NCBI RefSeq assembly: GCF_000429705.1
Contig: NZ_KE386941.1
Span: 1,660,530-1,724,529 of the forward strand
From: Alteribacter aurantiacus DSM 18675
Lineage (GTDB): Bacteria; Bacillota; Bacilli; Bacillales; Salisediminibacteriaceae
Direction of reading: 5' to 3'
Length of the DNA stretch: 64,000 nucleotides
Positions within the stretch are counted from its first letter, which is position 1. Each line of letters begins with the position of its first letter. Shown here piece by piece: positions 1 to 8,260 of this stretch. The notes beneath the pieces are model-generated. The model was not told the origin of the DNA, ran no database searches, and saw nothing but the letters and a program-made list of their open reading frames with translations. A program made the position numbers and the translations under genes.

Positions 1-358
1 CTGTTCCCCTTGCCATTGAATTTGCTCATTTAATTGCTCTACTTTGAGGTATCGATAGCCGCCGAAGTCATGTTGCTCATACCATTCCATAAACTCGATT
101 TTGGAAAAAGACAGGTGAGACGCGAAAGAGACAAAGGGATAGTACTTATTTAAAAGCAAAAAAATGTTCACCATTATGAGTCAGTTTTGCACTGAAGAAG
201 TTCTCAGGGTACGCTGGTGCACATACTTCTACAACGTTCAAATGATTTTGGATCGCGAGAGTATATACAAATTTCTTGAAGTGAGCAATGCTCTCTTTGA
301 TATTCTGAGGCTCATCAAAACCCGTTACGCCCTGTAAAAGAAGCATTCCCTTCACCAC
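1..358 (-). pseudogene. Conserved-looking hypothetical gene, frameshifted, cut by left edge
   Basis: Reading from 358 leftward, a 70-codon frame starting MVKGMLLLQGVTGFDE stops at 146. Directly after the stop, another frame reads on without a stop to the window edge (NKYYPFVSFASHLSFSKIEF and onward). The two join smoothly if one base is removed from the run of seven A at 158-164: the junction then reads EHFLLLNKYYPF. This is seen directly. I infer one protein of at least 119 residues broken by a single-base insertion in a homopolymer, either a true mutation, a phase-variable tract or a sequencing error. I do not recognise the family. The 3' part of the gene lies outside the window. Confidence 0.6.
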
Positions 359-425
359 ACTCCCATCAATTCCCTTTTATTACACTATTCCACACCGAGG
401 AGCCTATTCCCTCTTTCCTACGAAC

Positions 426-473
426 AAGGTGCCAGGCACCGTGTGAAAAAATACACACAGTGCCTGGCACCTT
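426..473. repeat. Long hairpin built from two inverted GGTGCCAGGCACC palindromes
   Basis: Two copies of the 13-bp near-palindrome GGTGCCAGGCACC lie in inverted orientation (428-440 and 459-471) around an A-rich loop. The outer arms pair over 14 bp without mismatch, then continue with GTGTG/CACAC after one mismatch. It sits directly behind the stop codon of the phospholipase D-like gene on the minus strand, so it may also work as its terminator. Short palindromes of this kind are scattered in many Bacillaceae genomes. Confidence 0.75.
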
Positions 474-1913
474 TTAGAATGTGGAGAAGCCGGTACGCTC
501 TTGGAGGATATACAGCATATGTTTTAAGCGGGATCGGTCTTTATACTTATTTGCTTCAACAGTAAAATCACCATCTTTGTTCGTCCACAAACGGTCAAAA
601 TACAGAGAGACTTCTTTCATTAGTGGCGTATCTGGGTCGCCTGACACTTTTAAGTTTGTTTCCAAGTTAAAGCCATCGATGTTTCGCTTTGTAAAGTTCG
701 CAGCCCCACCAATCACTGACGCACGTTTTGGTGAACGAAACATGAAAAACTTTGTATGATACTGCTCTCCCATTGCTGTATTGTACCAACGAACGTGGAT
801 ATTTTCGGTCCCCTCTGCCTCCAGCTCGTGTGCAACGACTTGGTTTGGAATGCCCGGTTTATCTCTTCCGAACGCGTGAAGGTTCGGATCAAGAATCACG
901 TTAATGTCAACTCCTCTACTTGCAGCATCAATCATTGCTTTGATCAATTCTCGGTCAGATAAATAAAAAGCGGCCACTAAGATCGAATCTCCCAGCTTGC
1001 TTGCGTTAATCCCTTTTAACAGATGTTTTTCTATCTTGTCTTCTGTAAGCACTTGTACTTCATATTTGGCCAACTCTTTTGCAGTAGCTGATTCTTCAAA
1101 GGAGAGTGACTCAAACACTTGTCCATCAATGCCTGAATGTTCTCCTGTTTTTTTCTCCGTATAAAGAAGGTCTTGAATCACGTTCCCTTTTACAACAAAA
1201 GCAAAGTTAGAATTGTATGCCCCTCTACCCTGGAAGTTAAGGGAGGTAACGAACGCTTCTTTTTCCGTAAACAACAGTTTTCTATGATTGCCTTTTAAAT
1301 TCAAAGCCTTTAAATAAGAACGTGCCGTCACATCGGGAAGCTCTTTACTCATGGCGTTTGGAAGCCATCCATGATTCCCGGTTCCAAACCACTGGAAAAA
1401 CGATCGCCATAGGCCAGAATACAGAGGAGCAGGATCACGTAGGACCGTGTTGTCAAAATACCCCGTATGTACCCCGTGTTTTTGAAGTTTTTCTATGTGA
1501 GGGGATTCGTGGGAAGAGTATGAACGGTTGATTTCATCGGTTAACACGATAATCTCTGTGTCAGGTTCCTCCGTTTTTTTATCCAAAATGGCTTTCGTTA
1601 CTTTCTCCGCCATTGAAGGGTAGTTTTGATCAGGTTCTTCGTGGTCATTGAACAGAAACATATCAATGACAATAAAGTCGTCTGCTTCATGAATGGATTG
1701 AAGCATCCGATCAAGAATCTCATGATCCACAACAGTTTGATCCTCTTTTTTATAACTCAAGTCTTTTAAAAATTCTACGTCATTCGTATAATGAATTGGC
1801 CCTTCGTACGAAAACCCTTCAGGAAGAGGCTTTGTGTAACCGTATAAAGAGACAGGTACAATAATTGCTAACAACATAAGTAGGATAGCGACTGTCATTC
1901 GCTTCTTGCTCAT
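474..1913 (-). CDS. Membrane-anchored phospholipase D-like protein, paralogue 1
   Basis: A 479-residue protein with one N-terminal membrane anchor (about residues 6-25) and two phospholipase D-type half domains. Each half has a modified HKD motif: H210-x-K212 with Glu217 where the usual Asp stands, followed by TSLN; and H386-x-K388 followed by GGAANFTKRN. The catalytic domain should sit outside the membrane. The family cleaves or transfers phosphodiester bonds in phospholipids (cardiolipin synthases, phospholipase D) or nucleic acids; the substrate here is not evident. The start at 1913 is chosen because AGAGGTG lies 7-8 bases upstream of ATG; an upstream in-frame ATG at 1967 has no such site. 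A paralogue lies at 32078-33556, and both end in G-[FL]-STF. Confidence 0.8.
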   Translation of the reverse strand: MSKKRMTVAILLMLLAIIVPVSLYGYTKPLPEGFSYEGPIHYTNDVEFLKDLSYKKEDQTVVDHEILDRMLQSIHEADDFIVIDMFLFNDHEEPDQNYPSMAEKVTKAILDKKTEEPDTEIIVLTDEINRSYSSHESPHIEKLQKHGVHTGYFDNTVLRDPAPLYSGLWRSFFQWFGTGNHGWLPNAMSKELPDVTARSYLKALNLKGNHRKLLFTEKEAFVTSLNFQGRGAYNSNFAFVVKGNVIQDLLYTEKKTGEHSGIDGQVFESLSFEESATAKELAKYEVQVLTEDKIEKHLLKGINASKLGDSILVAAFYLSDRELIKAMIDAASRGVDINVILDPNLHAFGRDKPGIPNQVVAHELEAEGTENIHVRWYNTAMGEQYHTKFFMFRSPKRASVIGGAANFTKRNIDGFNLETNLKVSGDPDTPLMKEVSLYFDRLWTNKDGDFTVEANKYKDRSRLKHMLYILQERTGFSTF

Positions 1914-2020
1914 TATTCTCACACCTCTTTTCCTTTCTTCTATTATGAGGAAGTTATGAGGTTTCATTCAGTGAGAGTGGTGTGTAGCAGGAAACAAATC
2001 ACAGCCAAATAGATTCTGGC

Positions 2021-2063
2021 GAAAAAAAAACAGGAGAGCCGACTGCACCAGTCGTTTCTCCTG
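2021..2063 (-). terminator. Rho-independent terminator
   Basis: On the minus strand AGGAGAAACGACTG pairs with CAGTCGGCTCTCCT, followed by nine T. It ends the transcript of the small gene at 2080-2409. Confidence 0.85.
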
Positions 2064-2079
2064 ACAATTTTACACTGAT

Positions 2080-2409
2080 TTACTCACCTGCTTGTTCTGC
2101 CAGGCTTTTCATCAGCTCTTCAAATGTATCATCCACACGTTTTTTCAACTTCGCTTCTTCATCATTCTTAGGTTCACAGGCTTGTAGCTCCTCATAGGTG
2201 GCGAGAAAGTCTTCGACACTGTGAGTTCCGATCTGCGCCATTGATAAGTGCACTAAGAATGTAACATTAGGCTTATCTTCTTGGTGAAGTAATGGTTTTA
2301 ATGGTTCTAATAATTCTTTTGCTTCTTGAAAATCCTTTCGGTGCACAGCTTTATAGCCGTTTATGACTCTGTCCGCCATGGATTTTAACGCTTTATTCGC
2401 TTCAGTCAT
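2080..2409 (-). CDS. Hypothetical helical protein, 109 aa, TPR-like
   Basis: A small soluble, acidic, all-helical protein without signal peptide or membrane segment. The pattern A-x-x-L/I-x-x-G-x-x-A in residues 10-35 (VINGYKAVHRKDFQEAKELL) and again around 47-70 is like one or two tetratricopeptide helical hairpins, which usually mediate protein contacts. AAAGGAG lies about 10 bases upstream of the ATG. It has its own terminator and appears to be a single-gene unit. I do not recognise a named family, and no function can be assigned. Confidence 0.7.
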   Translation of the reverse strand: MTEANKALKSMADRVINGYKAVHRKDFQEAKELLEPLKPLLHQEDKPNVTFLVHLSMAQIGTHSVEDFLATYEELQACEPKNDEEAKLKKRVDDTFEELMKSLAEQAGE

Positions 2410-2474
2410 TGTATAATCCTCTCCTTTAGTACTCGTTCCCTAATCGTAAAGAAACATGAGAGAGGATGCAAGCG

Positions 2475-2654
2475 CTATGTATTCGGCTTAACAGTGCTTA
2501 CCAACAACAAGCTGATTCCTACGCCAAGTGATGTCCCCATTAACAACCCCAAGTTTCCGTCCTCCATCATCGGCACCCAAAACACTTGCCCCATCAACAG
2601 ACCCACAACAACTCCCAAAACAATGAGCAGCACACGCTTGACTTCCAATGCCAA
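2475..2654 (-). CDS. Small two-helix membrane protein, 59 aa, TTG start
   Basis: A short hydrophobic protein with two predicted membrane helices (roughly residues 5-24 and 34-54) joined by a small acidic loop (PMMEDGN). The frame is open further upstream, but that part runs through the GGGGGACAGTCCCCC palindrome and looks non-coding. The start is set at TTG 2654 because a strong GGAGGTGC site stands 8 bases before it. Function unknown. It could be a small permease-like or stress protein; no relatives are recognised. Confidence 0.6.
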   Translation of the reverse strand: MALEVKRVLLIVLGVVVGLLMGQVFWVPMMEDGNLGLLMGTSLGVGISLLLVSTVKPNT

Positions 2655-2709
2655 CCTAAAGCACCTCCAAAAATTGTCCTGCCAAAAACCAACATTTACA
2701 CAATTGTTC

Positions 2710-2724
2710 GGGGGACAGTCCCCC
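2710..2724. repeat. Palindrome GGGGGACAGTCCCCC
   Basis: A perfect 15-bp palindrome around a central A between two minus-strand genes. It has the same C-A-G centre and G-rich left arm as the elements at 428-440 and 17236-17246. Confidence 0.75.
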
Positions 2725-2770
2725 ACCTCAGCGCAGTGATAAAGCGACCGTGAGTGACGGCCGCTTTGGG

Positions 2771-3325
2771 TTAAATTGATAGGTATGGCGTATTAAAGTG
2801 ATCCCATTTTTCACGTTTGCCGTTGAGCATTCGAAAGAGGAGGGCAATTTGACCTCTGTGGTAACTTTCGTGATCGATGAGGTGATATAAAATCCATTCC
2901 GGTGAGCATAATGTATCCTTCCCATTCAAGTTAACTTGAAGGTTGGGACGCTTAAACTCCATGTCACTCATCGTCATATAATGCTCCCTGGTCATTTTAC
3001 GCACCTCTCCTAAACGTGCGAGAAACCAGGACTTTTCCATTCCTGCCGGTGCAGCAATCTCTTGCTCCTCAACAAAGTGAAATCTTTCTTTTTCTTCTTG
3101 AGTAAATTCACTCTGCTGGAGGGCAACTTTGTTCCACCAAAGCTCGATCTGAGCGAGATGTAATAAATATCCTGCAGGTGTAGGCAATTCTTGAGAATGA
3201 AAATAGAGATCGGAATCGTCGACTTGATCAATCATTTCAAGAAGCTTCTCACGGGTTTCAATTAATCCATTCAATAAGTAAAGGGAATCCCTCGCCGCCC
3301 CTTGTGACAATGTTTTCTTTTCCAT
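2771..3325 (-). CDS. DinB-fold protein
   Basis: A 184-residue soluble protein of the DinB/DUF664 four-helix metalloprotein superfamily. The typical metal ligands are visible: a histidine in the second helix (GYLLHLAQIELWW) and the late motif HLIDHESYHRGQIALL, with the H-x-x-x-H-R-G-Q signature. Proteins of this fold include thiol transferases using bacillithiol or mycothiol, and many of unknown role. The start at 3325 (MEKKTLSQ) is preferred because AGAGGTG lies 6 bases upstream of ATG; a GTG three codons earlier overlaps that site. It stands alone between med and a small membrane protein gene. The substrate is unknown. Confidence 0.8.
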   Translation of the reverse strand: MEKKTLSQGAARDSLYLLNGLIETREKLLEMIDQVDDSDLYFHSQELPTPAGYLLHLAQIELWWNKVALQQSEFTQEEKERFHFVEEQEIAAPAGMEKSWFLARLGEVRKMTREHYMTMSDMEFKRPNLQVNLNGKDTLCSPEWILYHLIDHESYHRGQIALLFRMLNGKREKWDHFNTPYLSI

Positions 3326-3398
3326 TATTTTCACCTCTTAGTGTATGATGTAGGTTCTGGTGTTATGACTATCTGCCAAATAAAAACACCTTTCTATA

Positions 3399-3431
3399 GA
3401 AAAAAGCCGATGCCACGCATCCGCTTTTTTC
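3399..3431 (-). terminator. Terminator after med
   Basis: AGCGGATGC and GCATCGGCT form a short hairpin followed by a T run on the minus strand, directly after the med stop codon. Confidence 0.75.
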
Positions 3432-3433
3432 TC

Positions 3434-4405
3434 TTATTCTTTATGTTCGACCTCTGAGGGTAGTTTTCCTGTTTCCACGTACATTTCTACATGCTCATTT
3501 AACCACTCTACCACATCGTCAGGGACCTCTTTAGAAAAGTCACCGAGAGAAATGACCCCTTCCATGAAGTCGTAATAGCGATTGCCGCTTTCCAGTTCCC
3601 CATTGTTAAACTCGGTTGCAACTCTTTCATAAAGCGTGTCTACTTGCTGAACAGTACTTGTTAATACTGTCGATTCCCCTAAATCCAATTGGTCAGCTAC
3701 GTAACCGATCGCATAACGATCATCCGCTTTGATTTGTTCAATCACAGAAATGTGGAATCCATCACCAGCAGGGTAAAACACATCAACGCCTTGTTCACGC
3801 ATTTCTTCATAATAAATAAGTGCCGCTTCTTCGTCTATCCAGCTTTCGGCAAAACGTACGAATACAGTTGCATGATCATTTTCAAATTGGGCTCCGTCAC
3901 GAAACCCTTCTACTTCAGGTTGCCAGTCAAACGCACCGATTACACCGACTGCGTCTGTATCTGACATTCGACTCGCAAGCATTCCTGCAAAAAAGCCCAT
4001 AGAGTAGCCTTGAAAATGGATACTCGTTACATTTTCACCGGTTACTTCACCGTTAAAACTGACGAAGTGAATATGAGGAAATTCTTCTTTTAATTCCGTA
4101 AATACGTCTGCATAAATGTTACTGTGACCGAAGATAAGGTTTACCCCTTTTTGATCGAATTTTTCAACCGCGTTATGTATCGCATGTTTACTTTGTACGT
4201 TTTCTTCAAACATGACTTCCACGTTCATGGACGAATGGATGCCAAGGATCCCTTGGTACCCTTTGTTGTTCCACCCTTGATCGTCCATGGTATGGGGCAG
4301 TAATAGCCCTGCCTTTTCAAGTTTGCCACTTTCTGCAGAAATCATGGAACATCCCGCCAATATGACGGTTAAGATCACGATTACAAACATGGGCATTGAC
4401 TTCAT
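3434..4405 (-). CDS. med: Med, lipoprotein activator of competence (BMP/PnrA family)
   Basis: A 323-residue lipoprotein with signal peptide and lipobox LAGC (Cys19), followed by the periplasmic-binding fold of the BMP/PnrA (Med) family. Segments such as GVNLIFGHSNIYADVF, DAVGVIGAFDWQPEVEGF, FYPAGDGF and IGYVADQLDLGESTVLTSTVQ closely fit my memory of Bacillus subtilis Med, a positive regulator of comK. Family relatives bind nucleosides. AGGAG lies 10 bases before the ATG. A YjaV-like epimerase gene lies upstream as in B. subtilis, but no comZ-like frame follows; a terminator stands there instead. Whether it still controls competence in this organism is inference. Confidence 0.85.
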   Translation of the reverse strand: MKSMPMFVIVILTVILAGCSMISAESGKLEKAGLLLPHTMDDQGWNNKGYQGILGIHSSMNVEVMFEENVQSKHAIHNAVEKFDQKGVNLIFGHSNIYADVFTELKEEFPHIHFVSFNGEVTGENVTSIHFQGYSMGFFAGMLASRMSDTDAVGVIGAFDWQPEVEGFRDGAQFENDHATVFVRFAESWIDEEAALIYYEEMREQGVDVFYPAGDGFHISVIEQIKADDRYAIGYVADQLDLGESTVLTSTVQQVDTLYERVATEFNNGELESGNRYYDFMEGVISLGDFSKEVPDDVVEWLNEHVEMYVETGKLPSEVEHKE

Positions 4406-4517
4406 TCGTCATTCACTCCTCGAGTCTTCTCCGGAACTAGGTACATATAACTAGATTCCTTTAATGTAAAATTCGACAGTTGTTTTCTCTATTCCTCTAC
4501 TCTTTATTACAATAAAA

Positions 4518-4685
4518 TTACGATCGGTTTACGTTTCGGTGAAACAACCATTCACACAATCCACCTATAACAAGGCCAATGATGGCTGCCACTCCTTGAT
4601 TCACATCAAAGAAAGTGGTTAAAACGGCAAAGCATAGGATGGTAATGACCGCGAAAATGGCGATTCCTGTAAGCAACGTCTTCAA
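4518..4685 (-). CDS. Small two-helix membrane protein, 55 aa, TTG start
   Basis: Read directly from the sequence: TTG start followed by KTLLTGIAIFAVITILCFAV, a short polar turn FFDVNQG, a second helix AAIIGLVIGGLCEWLF, and a basic tail HRNVNRS. AAGGAG stands 8 bases before the TTG. Topology: two membrane helices with a basic C-terminus, probably inside. It lies between the YjaV-like gene and med on the same strand and may be part of that transcript. No family is recognised; small membrane proteins (YjzD) occur near this locus in B. subtilis, but the sequence does not obviously match. Confidence 0.65.
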   Translation of the reverse strand: MKTLLTGIAIFAVITILCFAVLTTFFDVNQGVAAIIGLVIGGLCEWLFHRNVNRS

Positions 4686-4783
4686 GTGATTCGACTCCTT
4701 TTAGCTCGTCCCAGTTTTTCAAAAAAGAGGATGTTTTCATCCTCCATCATCCCAAAACTTCCATATGATCGCAAACCATTATT

Positions 4784-5467
4784 TTACATTATTGTTCTCA
4801 TCCATTCGATTTGACGCTTAATCCCTTCATCAATAGCCATGCCTTCTACTTGAACGACGGTGACATCTTCATCTATTTTTCGTTCTTCTCCTCGGATGTT
4901 TACAAGGTCTTGGCTCCACGACAGGGTTTCAAACGCTTTTAAAATCTCGGTTAGGCCGGCGGTCCATGCTTGGTCTTCCTTGTTCGAGAGAATGATTGGG
5001 CTTGTTATGCATTCTTCCACTTTCTCGAGTGCGGCTTTTGCTGCGTCTCCTGCGTATAAGAGATCGGCTGCTTCTTTTTCCCCTAAAGCAGTTAACTGTT
5101 CAAGGTCTCCTTTTTCGTTACGTAGGGCGGTTTGTATAAGAGTGTTGTAGACATGGGTATTGGGCTGGAATGGTCCGTATAATGTGGGGATGCGGATGTG
5201 TCCGTTACCGGTTATGGGTGCGAGTTGAGTGCCTTTGATGGTTGATTGGCGCTCGTAGGCGTTGATGATGGTGTGCGTTGCTTCGTCTGGTGTGGTGGTT
5301 GTGTGTGTGAACAGGCTGTTTCGTGCGAATAGGTCTTTCATGAGTGTCTGTTCATCGGTTAGTTCATCTGGTTCTACTGCGATTACGTCAAATCCCATGT
5401 CCATGGCTTGCTCACAAAGGTGGTACCCGAAAAAATCAAGAGCGTTGACAATGGTCATTCGTTTCAT
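4784..5467 (-). CDS. YjaV-like NAD-dependent epimerase/dehydratase-type protein
   Basis: A 227-residue soluble protein with an N-terminal Rossmann-type unit (KRMTIVNALDFFGYHLCEQA...GFDVIAVEPD). The glycine-rich loop is degenerate: only one Gly of the usual G-x-x-G-x-x-G is kept. A later segment GHIRIPTLYGPFQPN is typical for extended short-chain dehydrogenases/epimerases. It is shorter than most sugar epimerases, so the enzyme may be inactive or bind another nucleotide. AAGGAG lies 7 bases before the ATG. Position upstream of med matches B. subtilis yjaV. Function unknown. Confidence 0.65.
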   Translation of the reverse strand: MKRMTIVNALDFFGYHLCEQAMDMGFDVIAVEPDELTDEQTLMKDLFARNSLFTHTTTTPDEATHTIINAYERQSTIKGTQLAPITGNGHIRIPTLYGPFQPNTHVYNTLIQTALRNEKGDLEQLTALGEKEAADLLYAGDAAKAALEKVEECITSPIILSNKEDQAWTAGLTEILKAFETLSWSQDLVNIRGEERKIDEDVTVVQVEGMAIDEGIKRQIEWMRTIM

Positions 5468-5545
5468 AGGTAAGCTCCTTTAAAAGATAGAATAAACCAG
5501 TGGCGCAAGACGAACGATAGTAAAAAACCCTGAGGAGCGAATCAG

Positions 5546-6745
5546 ATGACTTTACATACAGGTAATTTGTTTTGGCCAACAACTGTGCAGCATAAACCGG
5601 AGTACCCGAAGCTTAGTGGTGATGTGGAGTGTGATGTGTTGATTATCGGTGGGGGTGAGTCTGGTTCGTTAATGGCATATACCCTTTCTGAGCATCGAGT
5701 GAGTACGATTCTTGTGGACAAAGCGACGATTGGAAGTGGTTCATCGAGTGCAAATACGGGTCTTTTGCAGTTCTCTAACGATAAAATGCTTACGGACTTT
5801 TCCAAGCGTATTGGTGAGAAAGCGGCGGTACAGTTTTATAAGCGTTGTTTAAAATCGGTTGATGACCTTGAAGTGATTACGAAGCGTTTGGAATACAAGA
5901 CGGATTTTATTCGTCGTAAGAGTTTGTTTTATGCAAGTGATAAAGGGGACGCGAAGAAGCTTCGTAAAGAGTTTGATCTGTTGAAGAAGCACGGGTTTCC
6001 GGTCAACTTGCTCGAGGCCCATGAGATCGGCTCCCTTTTTCCTTTTGAAAAGGACCTGGCCATTTTAACCGACTTGGATGCGGAAGTGAACCCGTTGAAG
6101 CTCGCAGTTTCCCTCGTTCGTGAAGCCCACAAGAATGGCGTGCAGGTGTTTGAAAATACGGAGGTTCTCGGTCATGAATTCTCCGATGGTGGCGGCTTGT
6201 TTCGTACGCCTAAAGGGACGATTCGAGCAAAGAAAGTGATTTACTCGACTGGTTATGAAACGGCTCAATTTGCTTCGATTAAAAAAGCGGCCTTAAACCG
6301 AAGTTACGCGATTGTGACTCATCCTGTGAAAGACATGAGCTTTTGGTATGAGAAAGCCATGATTTGGGAGACGGCAAGACCATATCTGTATATGCGAACC
6401 ACCCCGGACAACCGAATCATTGCCGGGGGGCTTGATGACAACCATACGGAGCCGGAATCGGACCCGGATCGATTAAAGGGGAAGGGATGGGAGCTTCTCT
6501 CGATCATTCAAGAACACTTCCCTCTTCGTGACCTTCAGGTGGCCCACCAGTGGAGTGCCACGTTTGGTGAGTCAAAGGACGGGCTTCCTTTTATCGGGCG
6601 ACATCCGAAATATGATCATGTTTATTTTTTACTCGGGTTCGGCGGGAATGGCACCGTGTATTGTACGTTGGGAGCCGAAGTGATTAAAGATCTGATTTTG
6701 TATGGATATAGTCACGATGCCCCTTTGTTAGCGCTTGATCGGTAA
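5546..6745 (+). CDS. FAD-dependent oxidoreductase (DAO family)
   Basis: A 399-residue flavoprotein of the D-amino-acid oxidase/glycine oxidase superfamily. The FAD-binding loop CDVLIIGGGESGSLMAYTL is near residue 30-48, with an acidic residue (LVDKATIGSGSSSANTG) ending the second strand. A C-terminal segment GLPFIGRHPKYDHVYFLLGFGGNGT is the second FAD contact. It probably oxidises an amine or amino acid substrate in the cytoplasm; the substrate cannot be read from the sequence. GAGGAG lies 8 bases upstream. It is divergent from the YjaV-like gene and convergent with the next gene, with one base between the two stop codons. Confidence 0.8.
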   Translation: MTLHTGNLFWPTTVQHKPEYPKLSGDVECDVLIIGGGESGSLMAYTLSEHRVSTILVDKATIGSGSSSANTGLLQFSNDKMLTDFSKRIGEKAAVQFYKRCLKSVDDLEVITKRLEYKTDFIRRKSLFYASDKGDAKKLRKEFDLLKKHGFPVNLLEAHEIGSLFPFEKDLAILTDLDAEVNPLKLAVSLVREAHKNGVQVFENTEVLGHEFSDGGGLFRTPKGTIRAKKVIYSTGYETAQFASIKKAALNRSYAIVTHPVKDMSFWYEKAMIWETARPYLYMRTTPDNRIIAGGLDDNHTEPESDPDRLKGKGWELLSIIQEHFPLRDLQVAHQWSATFGESKDGLPFIGRHPKYDHVYFLLGFGGNGTVYCTLGAEVIKDLILYGYSHDAPLLALDR

Positions 6746-6746
6746 G

Positions 6747-7499
6747 TTAAAGCTTCTTTAATTGCTCGTGGTTAGCGAGGAACCGTTTGACCGGACCGAG
6801 AAAATCGGGAAGGAGTTTCCCTGGTAAAAACACCGTCAACTCTACGGGAGCTCCTCTGTCTTTTCTTGATTCTTCAAAGGGCCTGCTATGCTGCTCCAAG
6901 GGAAACGTGCTTTGAAATATGGAATGAAAAATGCGAATCATCGTCTCGGAACATGTTTTTTCCCATAGGGAAGAAGGGTAAGCAATGGCTTCTTCTATTA
7001 CTTGTTCGTCTTCTCCATAGGCGTGTTTCATTTCTTTGATAAAGCGTTTGTAAAAAAACAGATTGCTTTTTTCATGACGACTGTATGCTTTGAGGTCAAG
7101 GCATGGATTATATAAAACAACAGAACGGAGCAATTGGGGCTGATCGACAAGCAATCTCAAGGCAATCAATGCCCCCATTCCTTCTGCAAACACATGAATT
7201 TTCCCGTTCAGTATTTCTGTTTTTAAGGCATGCTTGATTGTTCTCATCGTCAAACGGTACGCTTCATCGTTCCCCCAATGCTTTCCGTATTGATTGGAGT
7301 AAACAATCGTGTACCCTTCTTGCTTTAAGGCGTCGATAAACCGTTTCCGATCGTGGTTTTGATGCCAAAAGCTCGTATTTTTTTCCACATAGTGATTGGC
7401 ATCTCCTAATAATAAGACTAAAAATCCGTTCGGTTTTTCTGGCAAATGAACGACCGCCTGTTCTCCTTCCAATGAAAAATACCTTTCTGTTACTGCCAT
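6747..7499 (-). CDS. Alpha/beta-hydrolase fold protein without nucleophile serine
   Basis: A 250-residue protein with the alpha/beta-hydrolase layout (strand LVLLLGDANHYV; strand-turn IHVFAEGMGALIALRLL; SVVLYNPCLDL). The nucleophile elbow, normally G-x-S-x-G, reads A105-E-G107-M-G109, so glycine replaces the catalytic serine. Classical esterase chemistry is unlikely; the protein may be a binding or scaffold member of the fold or use another residue. Two ATGs lie close together (7505 and 7499); 7499 is chosen because GAGGG stands 6 bases before it. Convergent with the FAD oxidoreductase. No function assigned. Confidence 0.65.
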   Translation of the reverse strand: MAVTERYFSLEGEQAVVHLPEKPNGFLVLLLGDANHYVEKNTSFWHQNHDRKRFIDALKQEGYTIVYSNQYGKHWGNDEAYRLTMRTIKHALKTEILNGKIHVFAEGMGALIALRLLVDQPQLLRSVVLYNPCLDLKAYSRHEKSNLFFYKRFIKEMKHAYGEDEQVIEEAIAYPSSLWEKTCSETMIRIFHSIFQSTFPLEQHSRPFEESRKDRGAPVELTVFLPGKLLPDFLGPVKRFLANHEQLKKL

Positions 7500-7749
7500 G
7501 ACCATCCCTCACTCACCCTAAACGCTCGATTTGTGTTTCATCAACGGCTTCATCTTTCTACTTACTGAAGGGGAGTTTCTTCCTTTTGTGAACAAGCCAT
7601 TTTTGTTAAACACGTTTACACTCATCCTATTCAGCAGGGGAAAAAACGGTTGATTTTTTTGCCTATCTAAACAAAAATAGGGAAATGATAATGTTAGTTT
7701 ATTACGCAAGTTGACGAAAAATGATACCGATGAATGGGTCAAATAGCAT

Positions 7750-7786
7750 AAATAAAAGAACCCCGAGGACGCTTCATCCTCGGGAT
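7750..7786 (-). terminator. Terminator after yjzC
   Basis: CCCGAGGA and TCCTCGGGG form a strong hairpin followed on the minus strand by a T-rich tract. The stretch 7500-7750 between it and the hydrolase gene shows no convincing gene. Confidence 0.75.
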
Positions 7787-7809
7787 TCCTTTGTTTCTAT
7801 ATTCACCCG

Positions 7810-7989
7810 TTAAGGCTTTCGCTGGTATGTCCATTTCCGGTCTTTGTTTGCTGTAGCCGGAAATTCGTCTCCCGCTTCCATGTGCACTTTGCGGGGATTG
7901 TTCACCATGCTTCCTGTCTCTCCGATTTCAACGTAAAATCCGTTGTTCGGTGCCTTATCACCCGGGTTAAATTGACGTCGCTGACCCAC
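7810..7989 (-). CDS. yjzC: YjzC-like protein, 59 aa, GTG start
   Basis: A 59-residue soluble protein: MGQRRQFNPGDKAPNNGFY, then VEIGETGSMVNNP, ending WTYQRKP. It matches my memory of the YjzC family (F-x-P-G-D-x-A-P-N-N-G-x-Y and a WTY-x-RKP tail) and has the family's usual length when started at GTG 7989. A very strong AGGAGGG stands 7 bases before this GTG; an ATG 48 bases upstream (8037) has no site and is rejected. The function of YjzC is not known to me. It is a single gene with its own terminator. Confidence 0.85.
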   Translation of the reverse strand: MGQRRQFNPGDKAPNNGFYVEIGETGSMVNNPRKVHMEAGDEFPATANKDRKWTYQRKP

Positions 7990-8139
7990 GCGCGTTCCCT
8001 CCTCATTCGTGATGATCTTAGGATGTGTCTTTTTCATGGGAATTATGAAGGGAGAATTTGTGGGGCGGCGGTGAGATTTGGGCAGAGTTGCTTAGGTGCG
8101 GGGTGAGGGTGACGAGGTCCTTCGCCACCCGTAAGAAGC

Positions 8140-8247
8140 ACTTCGTTTTTCTTTAGCGGGGATAAGTATGTAATTGACCAACTTATTTTTCGTTTAGCGG
8201 AGTTAATTATGTAATTGGCGGACTTATTTTTCGTTTAGCGGCGTTAG
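8140..8247. repeat. Phased short-word array A (GCGG core, about 20.5 bp period)
   Basis: Three copies of ACTTATTTTTCGTTTAGCGG (first copy with changes) alternate with units ending in GGCGG or GACC, at 20 and 21 bp. Unit starts are 8140, 8160, 8181, 8201 and 8222. On the minus strand the unit reads CCGCTAAACGAAAAATAAGT. It lies between the yneR and yjzC genes. No coding frame explains it. Confidence 0.8.
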
Positions 8248-8260
8248 GTCCCAAGCAAGC

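Noticed and set aside
7518..7742. 74-codon minus-strand frame
   Set aside because: No ribosome binding site and no protein-like pattern; AT-rich intergenic sequence.
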